From positions 1 through 6,852 of the forward strand of contig JAASTF010000167.1 of the NCBI GenBank assembly GCA_021767525.1: a DNA stretch of 6,852 nucleotides, given 5' to 3'. Positions within the stretch are counted from its first letter, which is position 1. Each line of letters begins with the position of its first letter. The notes beneath the pieces were generated by a model that was given only the letters and a program-made list of their open reading frames with translations, had not been told where the DNA came from and did not search any database. This document shows, piece after piece, positions 1-6,820 of the stretch. This stretch comes from Paracoccaceae bacterium. Lineage in GTDB: Bacteria; Pseudomonadota; Alphaproteobacteria; Rhodobacterales; Rhodobacteraceae. Made by a program: the position numbers and the translations under genes.

Positions 1-1237
1 ACCCTTCGCCCATCTCGATCTCGTCCAGCAACTCTTGGATGCGGCGGCGTTTTTCGGCGCCTTTCAGGCCAAAATAGAACTCCAGCGGCCGGCCGATGAT
101 GGTGCCCACGGTCTGGCGCGGATTCATCGCCACGTCGGCCATCTGGTAGATCATCTGCAATTCGCGCAGGTCGTCGCGCGGGCGCGACGGCTGGTCGGGC
201 GTCAGCTCGCGCCCGTCAAAGATGATCTTGCCTTCACGCGGGGGCAGCAGCCCGGTGATCACCCGCGCCAGCGTGGATTTGCCCGATCCGCTTTCGCCCA
301 CGACGGCCAGGGTCTGGCCCGGATACATCTCGACATTCACATCCTTCAGCACGTCGAACTTGGTGCCCTTGTAGCGCGCGGTGATGTTTTCGACCCGCAG
401 CAGGGGCGTGTCGGTCGGCTTTTTCTCTTCGTGCCGGATCGACCGGACCGAAACCAGGGCCTGTGTGTATTCCTCTTGCGGGGTGTTGATGATCTGGTCG
501 GTGGTGCCGTATTCCACCATGTCGCCCAGTTTCAGCACCATGATATTGTCGCTGACCTGCGCCACGACGGCCAGGTCGTGGGTGATATAGATGGCCGCCA
601 CGCCGGTATCGGCGATCGCTTCCTTGATCGCCTTCAGAACGTCGATCTGCGTGGTTACGTCCAATGCGGTCGTGGGTTCGTCGAACACCACCAGATCGGG
701 TTCGGGGCACAGCGCCAGTGCCGTCATGCAGCGCTGCAACTGCCCGCCAGACACCTGGTGCGGATAGCGATTGCCGATGGTTTCGGGCTCGGGCAGACCC
801 AGCTTGGCGAACAGGGCGACGGCGCGGGCCTCGGCCTCTTTCTTGGAAAACTTGCCGTGGCGGATCGCGGCCTCGGTCACCTGTTCCATGATCTGCTTGG
901 CGGGGTTGAAACTGGCCGCGGCCGATTGGCTGACATAGGTCACCTCGCCCCCGCGCAGAGCGCGCAGGTCGGACAGGCTGGTTTTCAGGATGTCGCGCCC
1001 GTTTACCCAGACCTCGCCGCCGGTGATCTTCACCCCGCCGCGGCCATAGCCCATGCTGGCCAGACCGATGGTGGATTTGCCCGCCCCGGATTCCCCGATC
1101 AGGCCCAGAACCTTGCCACGCTCGAGCGTGAAATCGACGCCATGCACGATCTCGATATCATGCGGCTTTTCACCGGGGGGATAGACCGTGGCCCCGATTT
1201 TCAGGCCCTTCACCTTAAGCAGTGGATCGTCGCTCAT
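1..1237 (-). CDS. Dipeptide/oligopeptide-type ABC transporter ATPase with two fused nucleotide-binding domains (3' end outside window)
   Basis: This cytoplasmic ATPase powers the importer encoded by the three genes before it. I translated it directly: 412 complete codons from ATG at 1237 with no stop, so the gene continues past base 1. Domain 1 has Walker A GESGAGKST at residues 48-56, Q-loop Gln104, signature VSGGQ at 162-166, Walker B ending in DE at 186-187, and switch His220 in THD. A linker leads to domain 2, which starts near residue 278 and has Walker A GESGSGKST at 314-322 and Q-loop Gln365. Its signature and Walker B must lie beyond the window. One chain carrying both domains replaces the separate DppD and DppF subunits, as in GsiA-like proteins, usually about 550-620 residues. 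The Q-loop regions read SQSAAASFNPA and YQMADVAMNPR, unlike the common QDPxxSLNPR. The start overlaps the preceding permease stop as ATGA, implying coupled translation. The family is certain; the substrate is unknown. Confidence 0.95.
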   Translation of the reverse strand, partial: MSDDPLLKVKGLKIGATVYPPGEKPHDIEIVHGVDFTLERGKVLGLIGESGAGKSTIGLASMGYGRGGVKITGGEVWVNGRDILKTSLSDLRALRGGEVTYVSQSAAASFNPAKQIMEQVTEAAIRHGKFSKKEAEARAVALFAKLGLPEPETIGNRYPHQVSGGQLQRCMTALALCPEPDLVVFDEPTTALDVTTQIDVLKAIKEAIADTGVAAIYITHDLAVVAQVSDNIMVLKLGDMVEYGTTDQIINTPQEEYTQALVSVRSIRHEEKKPTDTPLLRVENITARYKGTKFDVLKDVNVEMYPGQTLAVVGESGSGKSTLARVITGLLPPREGKIIFDGRELTPDQPSRPRDDLRELQMIYQMADVAMNPRQTVGTIIGRPLEFYFGLKGAEKRRRIQELLDEIEMGEG

Positions 1238-2052
1238 CCCCGGCCCCCTTTCAGGCTGGTGGTGCGGTTCAGCACCCAGTCGGCCACAAGGTTCACGCTG
1301 ATCGCCAGCGTGGCGATGGCCACGGCGGGCCACAGCGCGGCGCCGATGCCGTACACGATGCCGTCCGAGTTCTCTTTCACGATGCCGCCCCAATCGGCGG
1401 CAGGTGGCTGCACGCCAAGCCCCAGGAACGACAGGGTCGAAACGAAGAGCACCATGAAGATGAAACGCAGCCCCATTTCCGCGACCAGCGGCGACAGTGC
1501 ATTGGGCAGGATTTCCCGAAAGATGATCCAGACCCGCCCCTCGCCGCGCAGCTTGGCCGCCTCGACGAAATCCATAACGTTGATGTCGACCGCCACGGCG
1601 CGGGCCAGGCGGAAGACCCGCGTGCTGTCCAGCAGGCCCATGACGACGATCAGCACCGGGATCGTCACCGGCATCACCGACAACACGACCAGCGCGAAAA
1701 TCAGCGACGGGATCGACATCAGCAGATCGACAAAGCGGCTCATCACCTGGTCGACCCAGCCGCCCATGACGGCGGCCAGCAGACCGAACACGGTGCCGGT
1801 GGTAAAACTCAGGATCGTGGCAGCGGTGGCGATGAAAATCGTGGTGCGCCCGCCATAGATCATCCGCGTCAGCAGATCGCGCCCGATATTGTCGGTGCCC
1901 ATCAGGTGTTCGGCACTGGGCGGCTCCCACACGCCGCCGACGACCTCGGCCATGCCGTAGGGGGCGATCAGCGGCGCAAAGATCGCCATCAGGAAATAGA
2001 GCGCGGTGAAAAACAGGCCGATCATGGCCGCGATAGGCATGTTCTTGATCAT
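1234..2052 (-). CDS. ABC transporter permease, DppC/OppC type
   Basis: This is the second of two inner-membrane permease subunits of a peptide/nickel-family importer; 272 residues, normal to slightly short for DppC. A first membrane segment (about residues 8-31) is followed by the DppC hallmark HLMGTDNIGRDLLTRMIYGG at 49-68. Further hydrophobic segments lie near 71-96, 107-142, 193-213 and 234-260. The cytoplasmic EAA loop that docks onto the ATPase is clear: EAAKLRG at 164-170, with ILPN at 181-184. The chosen ATG at 2052 overlaps the upstream DppB-type stop as ATGA, and a GAGG lies 8 bases before it, so the start is well supported. Its own TGA overlaps the ATPase start in the same way. It should pair with the DppB-type subunit to form the channel. 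Confidence 0.96.
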   Translation of the reverse strand: MIKNMPIAAMIGLFFTALYFLMAIFAPLIAPYGMAEVVGGVWEPPSAEHLMGTDNIGRDLLTRMIYGGRTTIFIATAATILSFTTGTVFGLLAAVMGGWVDQVMSRFVDLLMSIPSLIFALVVLSVMPVTIPVLIVVMGLLDSTRVFRLARAVAVDINVMDFVEAAKLRGEGRVWIIFREILPNALSPLVAEMGLRFIFMVLFVSTLSFLGLGVQPPAADWGGIVKENSDGIVYGIGAALWPAVAIATLAISVNLVADWVLNRTTSLKGGRG

Positions 2053-3008
2053 TTCGGATGCCTCAAGCGCGGGTTCGACAGGATCGAAACGATGTCGGCC
2101 ACCATGTTCAGCCCGATATAAACGGCGGCAAAGACCATGCCGCAGGCCTGCACCACGGGCACATCGCGTTTCGACACGTGGTCGACCAGGTATTGCCCCA
2201 TGCCCGGATAGACGAACACCACCTCGACCACGACAACGCCCACCACCAGGTAGGCCAGGTTCAGCATCACAACATTGACGATGGGCGCGATCGAGTTCGG
2301 AAAGGCGTGTTTCCAGATGATCGTGAACATCGACAGGCCCTTGAGCTCGGCCGTTTCGATATAGGCCGATTGCATCACGTTCAGGATCGCCGCGCGCGTC
2401 ATGCGCATCATGTGGGCCAGCACCACCAGCGTCAGCACCGCGATGGGCAGGGCGATCGCTTCCAGCTTGTCACCAAGGCTGGCATCGGGGCGGAAAGACA
2501 CAGCGGTAGACGGGAACAGCCGCAGCTTGACCCCGATAAAGAACATCAGCACGTACCCGATGAGAAATTCAGGCACCGAGATCGACGCCAAGGTGACCGC
2601 CGAAATCAGCTTGTCGGGCCAACGCTCGCGATAGCGCACCGCCAGAAGGCCCAGGAAAATCGCCAGCGGCACCGCGATGATCGCGGCCCAGAACGCCAGG
2701 AACAGCGTGTTCGACAGGCGCGAGCCGAGGCTTTCGGCAATGTCCAACCCGCTGGTCAGCGCCGTGCCCAGATCGCCGGTCAGAACCCCGCCCAGCCAGG
2801 CGAAATACCGTGCGACCGGTGGATCGTTCACGCCCAACTCGGCGCGCAGGTTGGCCAGCGCCTCGGGCGTTGCGGACTGGCCCAGGATGGATTGCGCCAC
2901 GTCGCCGGGCAGGATGATCGTGCCGACGAAAATAAGGATCGACACGAGAAAAAGAAGAAGAAGGCCCAGCGCAATGCGCTGGACCAGCAGTTTTACCAAA
3001 AGCGGCAT
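2049..3008 (-). CDS. ABC transporter permease, DppB/OppB type
   Basis: This is the first inner-membrane permease subunit of the importer, 319 residues, typical for DppB. The N-terminal membrane segment (about 12-34) ends in LPGD. It is followed by the periplasmic stretch usual in this family, including LGVNDPPVARYFAWLGG (58-74) and GDLGTAL (78-84). Further membrane segments lie near 101-125, 134-160, 185-204, 243-266 and 288-310. The EAA loop is ETAELKG at 218-224, followed by AFPN at 235-238. The ATG at 3008 begins 1 base after the TGA of the solute-binding protein (TGATATG), and I see no strong Shine-Dalgarno sequence before it. It is therefore probably translated by ribosomes finishing the upstream gene. 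Its stop overlaps the DppC-type start. Confidence 0.96.
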   Translation of the reverse strand: MPLLVKLLVQRIALGLLLLFLVSILIFVGTIILPGDVAQSILGQSATPEALANLRAELGVNDPPVARYFAWLGGVLTGDLGTALTSGLDIAESLGSRLSNTLFLAFWAAIIAVPLAIFLGLLAVRYRERWPDKLISAVTLASISVPEFLIGYVLMFFIGVKLRLFPSTAVSFRPDASLGDKLEAIALPIAVLTLVVLAHMMRMTRAAILNVMQSAYIETAELKGLSMFTIIWKHAFPNSIAPIVNVVMLNLAYLVVGVVVVEVVFVYPGMGQYLVDHVSKRDVPVVQACGMVFAAVYIGLNMVADIVSILSNPRLRHPK

Positions 3009-3009
3009 A

Positions 3010-4593
3010 TCAGGCCGCGACCCACATCTTCATGGGCGCGTAGAAGTTCATCAGGCCAAAGCCCTTTTCACCTTGCTCCCAACCCGCGATGCGGTCGCTG
3101 GTGGCGTCGATGAAATCGTTGAACATCGGGCAGATCAGCCCGCCTTCATTGTGCAGGATGGTGCCCATGTCGGCATACATCTGCTTGCGCTTGCCCTCGT
3201 CCAGCTCGGCGCGGGCCGCAACCAGCAGTTGGTCGAACTGCTCGTTGTTGAACCGGGTGTCGTTCCAGTCGGCGGTCGACAGGTAGGCCGTGGTGAACAT
3301 CTGGTCCTGCGTCGGGCGGCCGCCCCAGTAGCTGGTGCAGAAGGGCTGCGCGTTCCAGACCTCGGACCAGTAGCCGTCATTCGGCTCGCGCTTGATTTCC
3401 AAATCGATGCCAGCGCTTGAAAGCGACTGCTGGAACAACGCGGCCGCATCGGGCGCGCCCGGGAACGAGTTGTCGGACGTGCGCAGCAGGATCGAACCGT
3501 CGAAGCCCGATTTATCCAGATGGAACTTGGCCTTGTCGGGATCGTAGGTGCGCTGCTCCAGCTCGGTATAAAGCGGATAGGAGGCGTTGATCGGCGTGTC
3601 ATTCCCGACCGAGCCATAGCCGAACAGGATCTTGTCGACCATTTCCTGCCGGTTGATCCCGTGCTTCAGCGCCAGACGCACATCGTTGTTGTCGAAAGGC
3701 GCGGTGTTGCAATGCATGATGAACACGTAATGCCCCGGCCCCGAGGTCGTGTGCACGTTCACGCCCGGCGCGCGGGCCACCAGCCCGGCGGTGCGCGGCG
3801 GCACGCGGTCGATCATGTCCACCTGCCCCGATTGCAGCGCGGCCACGCGGGCGGTGTTGTCGTTTATCACCAGCAATTCGATGGTTTCGGCATTGCCCAG
3901 ATCGCCCCAGTAGTTGGGGTTTTTCTCGGCCACGAACCGCACGCCCATTTCCACGTCTTTCAGGATGTAGGGGCCGGTGCCGATCGCGGCGGTCGGGTCG
4001 TCCTTGCCGCCATTGGGCTGAATCATCAGGTGATAATCGGCCATGTAATAGGGCAAGTCGGCGTTGGGGCCATCCAGCTCGATCACCACGCTGTCGCCAT
4101 CGGCGCGCACATCCTTGATGTTGCGCAACAGGCCCAGCGCGCCCGATTTCGTTTCCTCACCCGAGTGGCGCTCAATGGTGGCCACCACGTCTTCGGCCGT
4201 CACGTTCTGACCGTTCGAGAAGGTGATGCCGGGACGCAGCTTGAACGTCCAGACAGTCGCGTCGGGCGAGCTTTCAAAGCTTTCGGCGACCTTGCCCTGG
4301 ATGCCGCCACCGGGCGCAAGCTCGACCAGCGCCTCGCCCCAGAAACGGTTCACCTGCGTCGCCACCGAGTTCGCGGCCAGCGCCGGGTCCAGGCTGTCGG
4401 ACGATGACCCGCCCTGAATGGCCACACGCAGGGTGCCGCCCTTTTGCGGGCCAGCCGCGCGCACCGCGTCGGCCAGCATCGTGTTGGCCAGTGCCGCCGA
4501 CACGCCCAGCGCCCCCATGCGCCCCATGAATTCGCGGCGCGTGATCTTGCCCAGCGCAGCGCGCACCTTGAGATAGTCGATCTGGTCTTTCAT
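3010..4593 (-). CDS. Tat-exported ABC transporter substrate-binding protein, family 5 (SBP_bac_5; peptide/nickel type)
   Basis: This is the periplasmic receptor that captures the ligand and delivers it to the two permeases; 527 residues, the usual size for the family. The N-terminus carries a twin-arginine signal: TRREFMG at residues 18-24, a weakly hydrophobic stretch (26-41), and a plausible cleavage after VRA at 44-46. It is therefore probably exported folded by Tat rather than by Sec. Family landmarks include TLRVAIQGG (54-62), LDPALAANS (68-76), VWTFKLRPGITFSNG (114-128), TAEDVVATIER (132-142) and GTGPYILKDVEMG (205-217), followed by NPNYW at 225-229. The start is supported by AGGGAG 7 bases upstream and by the placement of the Tat motif. 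It is the first gene after the 144-base regulatory gap, so it is probably the promoter-proximal gene of the transport operon. Members bind peptides, opines, glutathione, nickel or other small molecules; the ligand here cannot be told. Confidence 0.95.
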   Translation of the reverse strand: MKDQIDYLKVRAALGKITRREFMGRMGALGVSAALANTMLADAVRAAGPQKGGTLRVAIQGGSSSDSLDPALAANSVATQVNRFWGEALVELAPGGGIQGKVAESFESSPDATVWTFKLRPGITFSNGQNVTAEDVVATIERHSGEETKSGALGLLRNIKDVRADGDSVVIELDGPNADLPYYMADYHLMIQPNGGKDDPTAAIGTGPYILKDVEMGVRFVAEKNPNYWGDLGNAETIELLVINDNTARVAALQSGQVDMIDRVPPRTAGLVARAPGVNVHTTSGPGHYVFIMHCNTAPFDNNDVRLALKHGINRQEMVDKILFGYGSVGNDTPINASYPLYTELEQRTYDPDKAKFHLDKSGFDGSILLRTSDNSFPGAPDAAALFQQSLSSAGIDLEIKREPNDGYWSEVWNAQPFCTSYWGGRPTQDQMFTTAYLSTADWNDTRFNNEQFDQLLVAARAELDEGKRKQMYADMGTILHNEGGLICPMFNDFIDATSDRIAGWEQGEKGFGLMNFYAPMKMWVAA

Positions 4594-4600
4594 CTGGATA

Positions 4601-4606
4601 CTCCCT
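4601..4606 (-). promoter_or_regulatory. Shine-Dalgarno site of the substrate-binding protein gene
   Basis: AGGGAG on the minus strand, separated by 7 bases from the ATG at 4593. It is the best ribosome-binding site in the window and fixes the start of the receptor gene, which is usually the most highly made protein of such an operon. Confidence 0.75.
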
Positions 4607-4616
4607 GTGGTCCGGT

Positions 4617-4634
4617 CCCGGAAGGCTGTCCGGG
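4617..4634 (-). other. Leader hairpin upstream of the substrate-binding protein gene
   Basis: A perfect 6-base-pair stem with a 6-base loop (minus strand CCCGGA-CAGCCT-TCCGGG). It lies 10 bases before the Shine-Dalgarno site, within the probable 5' untranslated leader. On the minus strand no U-run follows, so it is not a good terminator for the hydrolase transcript. On the plus strand the same stem is followed by CCTTTTGTT, which resembles an intrinsic terminator for antisense transcription, although no plus-strand gene is evident here. A leader-stabilising stem is the simplest guess. Confidence 0.5.
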
Positions 4635-4641
4635 CCTTTTG

Positions 4642-4657
4642 TTGACTCTCGCGTCAA
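4642..4657. repeat. Short inverted repeat, possible operator
   Basis: TTGACTCTCGCGTCAA on the plus strand: perfect 5-base arms (TTGAC/GTCAA) around a 6-base centre. It touches the downstream end of the weak candidate promoter for the substrate-binding protein gene, a position where a repressor could act. Such a short palindrome can arise by chance, so the role is a guess. Confidence 0.4.
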
Positions 4658-4684
4658 GAATGCCGATTGCGGCGTGTCCTTCAA
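4657..4684 (-). promoter_or_regulatory. Weak candidate sigma-70-type promoter for the transport operon
   Basis: On the minus strand, TTGAAG (4684-4679) is followed after 16 bases by CATTCT (4662-4657). The -35 box matches 4 of 6 consensus bases and the -10 box only 3 of 6, so this is tentative. The position is sensible: just downstream of the phased direct repeats and about 60 bases before the receptor's ATG. The operon might instead be read through from the hydrolase gene. Confidence 0.25.
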
Positions 4685-4700
4685 GACAAAACTTCGCCGA

Positions 4701-4730
4701 TTTGCGACACCTCGTGCCCGTTTGCGACAC
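4701..4730. promoter_or_regulatory. Phased direct repeat, candidate regulator-binding site
   Basis: TTTGCGACAC occurs at 4701-4710 and again, identically, at 4721-4730. The start-to-start distance is exactly 20 bases, about two helical turns, so both copies face the same side of the DNA. Similarity extends outward: both copies have GCC two bases before the decamer on the plus strand (GCCGA and GCCCG). The pair begins 8 bases after the hydrolase stop codon and lies upstream of the candidate promoter of the receptor gene. This is the geometry expected of an activator or tandem-dimer operator. I cannot assign the regulator family, and no regulator gene is in the window. Confidence 0.55.
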
Positions 4731-4737
4731 ATACCCG

Positions 4738-6723
4738 TTACATAAAGTCCCGCGGAATACGGTCGGTCACCTCGCGCTCGTACACCAGCCGGTCGTTTTC
4801 ATATGCAAGCAAACGGCCTGACAGATGAAAATGCGTGGCATCCGCCCACATCTCGGCATGGGTTTCGGTGCGAATGCGCGCGTCGTCGCGCTCGACCTCT
4901 TCGGTCCAATGGGTGCGGGCGCGGGCGGAAAGCGGGTCGTCGGGGTGAATCGTCCACCACTCGCGCGCAACCCCGCCCGAGATCAGGCCATGCCCCAGGT
5001 CGCGGCGCTTGCCGGCATCGCGTTCGACATATTGCGTGACGGTGCCTGTCACCATGTCGGTCGTCACCTCCTTGCGCTCGGCGGCGGGGCGCAGTTCTTC
5101 GATCTGTTGCGCCGGGGCCGAGTCTGGCGGCGGAAAGGTCCACTCGTCGCCCACGGCAGTTGGACGGATCGACAAATCAAGCGCACCCCGATGCAACGTG
5201 ACCGTCGCGGCCTGCGGCATCGGCCAGGCCATCGGCCAATAGGCGGTGCTGACAGCCACGCGCAGACGGTGGCCGGCGGGCAGGCGATAGGCGATGTGAT
5301 CCAGCGTCACCGCCACCTCGACCGGCTGGCCCGGCGTCAGGGCCTGCGGGTCTGCATGGCTGTCGCGGTGGGTCAGGTTCAGCAGACCCCACGTGATCCG
5401 GCTGCTGGCCCCGTCCGGCGCCACGTCGCACAGGCGCACGGCGATCTGCCCCCAGGGTTGATCGGAGGACAGGGTCAGCCGCAAAACCGGCGCCCCAACG
5501 ATATCCCGCGGCTTGTCCATCGGGATGCTGTCGAAACAGGCCGACAGCGCGTCGTCCCCCCGTTGATCGCCCGGCCATTCCGGCCCATCCGAGCCGCCGT
5601 AATACTCGCCCCCCTCAAGCCCGCAATGCTGGGGCGAGGCGACGCGCGTATCCAGCGCCGCGCCCTCACCACCCAGGCGACCCGGCGACAGCGCCCATGT
5701 CTCGACCGGCCATTGCGCCGCGTGGTCGGCCAGCCACATCCCCGGCCGGGCCTTGTAACTGCGCGCCGGCGTCACGGCCCCCATCAGGTAGTGGCTGTAG
5801 GCCGGGTCATCCTCGGCGCCGTTCTCGATCCCCTTCAGCCAGCGGTCCCACCAGCGCTGCGCCTGTTGCAGGAACCCGATGCGCGGCCCTGGCACGGCGA
5901 AATGGGGATACTTGTGAATCCAGGGCCCGTTGATCCCCTTGGTGCCTGGAATATTGTTCACCAGATGCGCGACCGTGTTCAGGTAGCCATCGCCCCAGCC
6001 GCTGATCGCCAGCACCTTGGCCTTGATCCGGCTGTAATCCTCGCAGATCGAGCCATGCTCCCAATAGGCATCGCGCCGCTGATGGCGCAGCCAGGTGGAA
6101 ATCAGGAACGGCTCATGCTCCAGCCGCTGCAACCACATCTCGCGCCAATCGGCCCGCAGCGCCGGGTCTGGCGGGCGCGAGGAATAGGCCCACATCACCG
6201 ACGACCAGCCGAAATTCTCATTCAGCAGGCACCCGCCCTTGTAATGAATATCATCCGCATAGCGATCGACCGTCGAGCAAAGCGAGATCACCGCCTTAAG
6301 CGCGGGCGGCTGGCGATAGGCCACCTGCAACCCGTTAAAGCCGCCCCAGCTGATCCCCATCATGCCAACGGTGCCTGCGCACCACGGCTGCGCGGCCAGC
6401 CATTCGATCACCTCGACGGCATCCGCCAACTCTTGCTCGGAATACTCGTCCGCCATCAACCCGTCGCTGTCGCCATTGCCGCGCATGTCGACGCGGATGC
6501 AGGCGTAACCGCGCGCGGCCATCCAGGGATGTGTCAGCGCATCGCGCGCGGCGGTGCCATCGCGCTTGCGATAAGGCAGGTATTCCAGGATGGCGGGCAC
6601 CGGGTCGTCGCCCGCATCCTCGGGCATCCAGACCCGCGCCGACAGCTGGCATCCATCGGCCAGCTCGATGCGCATATCGGGAATCTCGATTACGGGGCGC
6701 AGCGCGCGGGGCTCGTCACTCAT
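4738..6723 (-). CDS. CocE/NonD-family alpha/beta-hydrolase (S15-like acyl esterase/peptidase)
   Basis: A 661-residue serine hydrolase of the family that includes cocaine esterase CocE and X-Pro dipeptidyl-peptidases. It should cleave an ester or amide bond through an acyl-enzyme. The nucleophile is Ser125 in GISWGG. The likely acid is Asp245 in SGWGDGYLNT, and the likely base is His270 in GPWIHKYPH. The EYLPYRKRDG stretch (47-56) carries the Tyr that in CocE helps form the oxyanion hole. A PepX_C-type beta-sandwich covers roughly 335-540, including RLCDVAPDG. About 120 further residues follow, ending in IPRDFM. No signal peptide is seen, so the enzyme is probably cytosolic. I chose ATG at 6723 because conserved-looking sequence begins there. 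An in-frame GTG at 6768 would add 15 unremarkable residues, and neither start has a strong Shine-Dalgarno sequence (GGCGGA lies 10 bases before the ATG). The gene precedes the importer genes in the same direction, so it may act on the imported compound. Specificity is unknown. Confidence 0.92.
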   Translation of the reverse strand: MSDEPRALRPVIEIPDMRIELADGCQLSARVWMPEDAGDDPVPAILEYLPYRKRDGTAARDALTHPWMAARGYACIRVDMRGNGDSDGLMADEYSEQELADAVEVIEWLAAQPWCAGTVGMMGISWGGFNGLQVAYRQPPALKAVISLCSTVDRYADDIHYKGGCLLNENFGWSSVMWAYSSRPPDPALRADWREMWLQRLEHEPFLISTWLRHQRRDAYWEHGSICEDYSRIKAKVLAISGWGDGYLNTVAHLVNNIPGTKGINGPWIHKYPHFAVPGPRIGFLQQAQRWWDRWLKGIENGAEDDPAYSHYLMGAVTPARSYKARPGMWLADHAAQWPVETWALSPGRLGGEGAALDTRVASPQHCGLEGGEYYGGSDGPEWPGDQRGDDALSACFDSIPMDKPRDIVGAPVLRLTLSSDQPWGQIAVRLCDVAPDGASSRITWGLLNLTHRDSHADPQALTPGQPVEVAVTLDHIAYRLPAGHRLRVAVSTAYWPMAWPMPQAATVTLHRGALDLSIRPTAVGDEWTFPPPDSAPAQQIEELRPAAERKEVTTDMVTGTVTQYVERDAGKRRDLGHGLISGGVAREWWTIHPDDPLSARARTHWTEEVERDDARIRTETHAEMWADATHFHLSGRLLAYENDRLVYEREVTDRIPRDFM

Positions 6724-6772
6724 GTGCGAACAGTCCGCCAGGCGCTGCCGCCCGTCAAGCAGAACCACCCAA

Positions 6773-6806
6773 CTTCATCTTGCCAAGTAAACTCCCGCCG
6801 GAGGCA
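6773..6806 (-). repeat. Rhodobacterales-type intergenic element with CTCC-GGCG-GGAG hairpin
   Basis: The minus strand reads TGCCTCCGGCGGGAGTTTAC followed by TTGGCAAGATGAAG. The core CTCC/GGAG (6803-6792) folds into a 4-base-pair hairpin with a GGCG loop. I recall close relatives of this string (CCTCCGGCGGGAGTATTT...AAGATGAAG) shortly after stop codons in many Rhodobacteraceae genomes; this is from memory, not a search. If so, a same-strand gene should end just beyond base 6852. The element contains an ATG with an 8-codon frame ending in TGA, which is probably not meaningful. Confidence 0.5.
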
Positions 6807-6820
6807 TCCGACAGTGGCCA

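Noticed and set aside
35..1858. A 607-codon open frame on the plus strand
   Set aside because: It lies antisense to the ATPase and the DppC-type permease, both of which have full motif support. Its translation is low-complexity (rich in H, R, D, Q, then S/T) with no recognisable domain. It is a by-product of high GC content.
1222..3113. Long plus-strand open frames of 299 and 351 codons (1222-2121 and 2058-3113)
   Set aside because: They are antisense to the two permease genes. Their His/Gln/Arg/Asp-rich translations are the expected complement of hydrophobic membrane-protein codons.
3520..4407. A 295-codon plus-strand open frame
   Set aside because: It is antisense to the substrate-binding protein, whose family motifs run through the whole region. 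It has no motif of its own and no convincing ribosome-binding site.
4701..4730. The start of a CRISPR array
   Set aside because: There are only two 10-base copies with a 10-base gap. Repeat length, spacer length and copy number do not fit an array, and no cas gene is present.
6753..6758. TTGACG as a -35 box for the hydrolase gene
   Set aside because: No acceptable -10 hexamer lies 16-18 bases downstream on the minus strand (GACTGT is the nearest), so I do not call a promoter.
6724..6768. An upstream GTG start (6768) for the hydrolase
   Set aside because: The added 15 residues (MVLLDGRQRLADCSH) look unlike the conserved start of the family and have no better ribosome-binding site. ATG at 6723 is preferred, though the GTG is not excluded.
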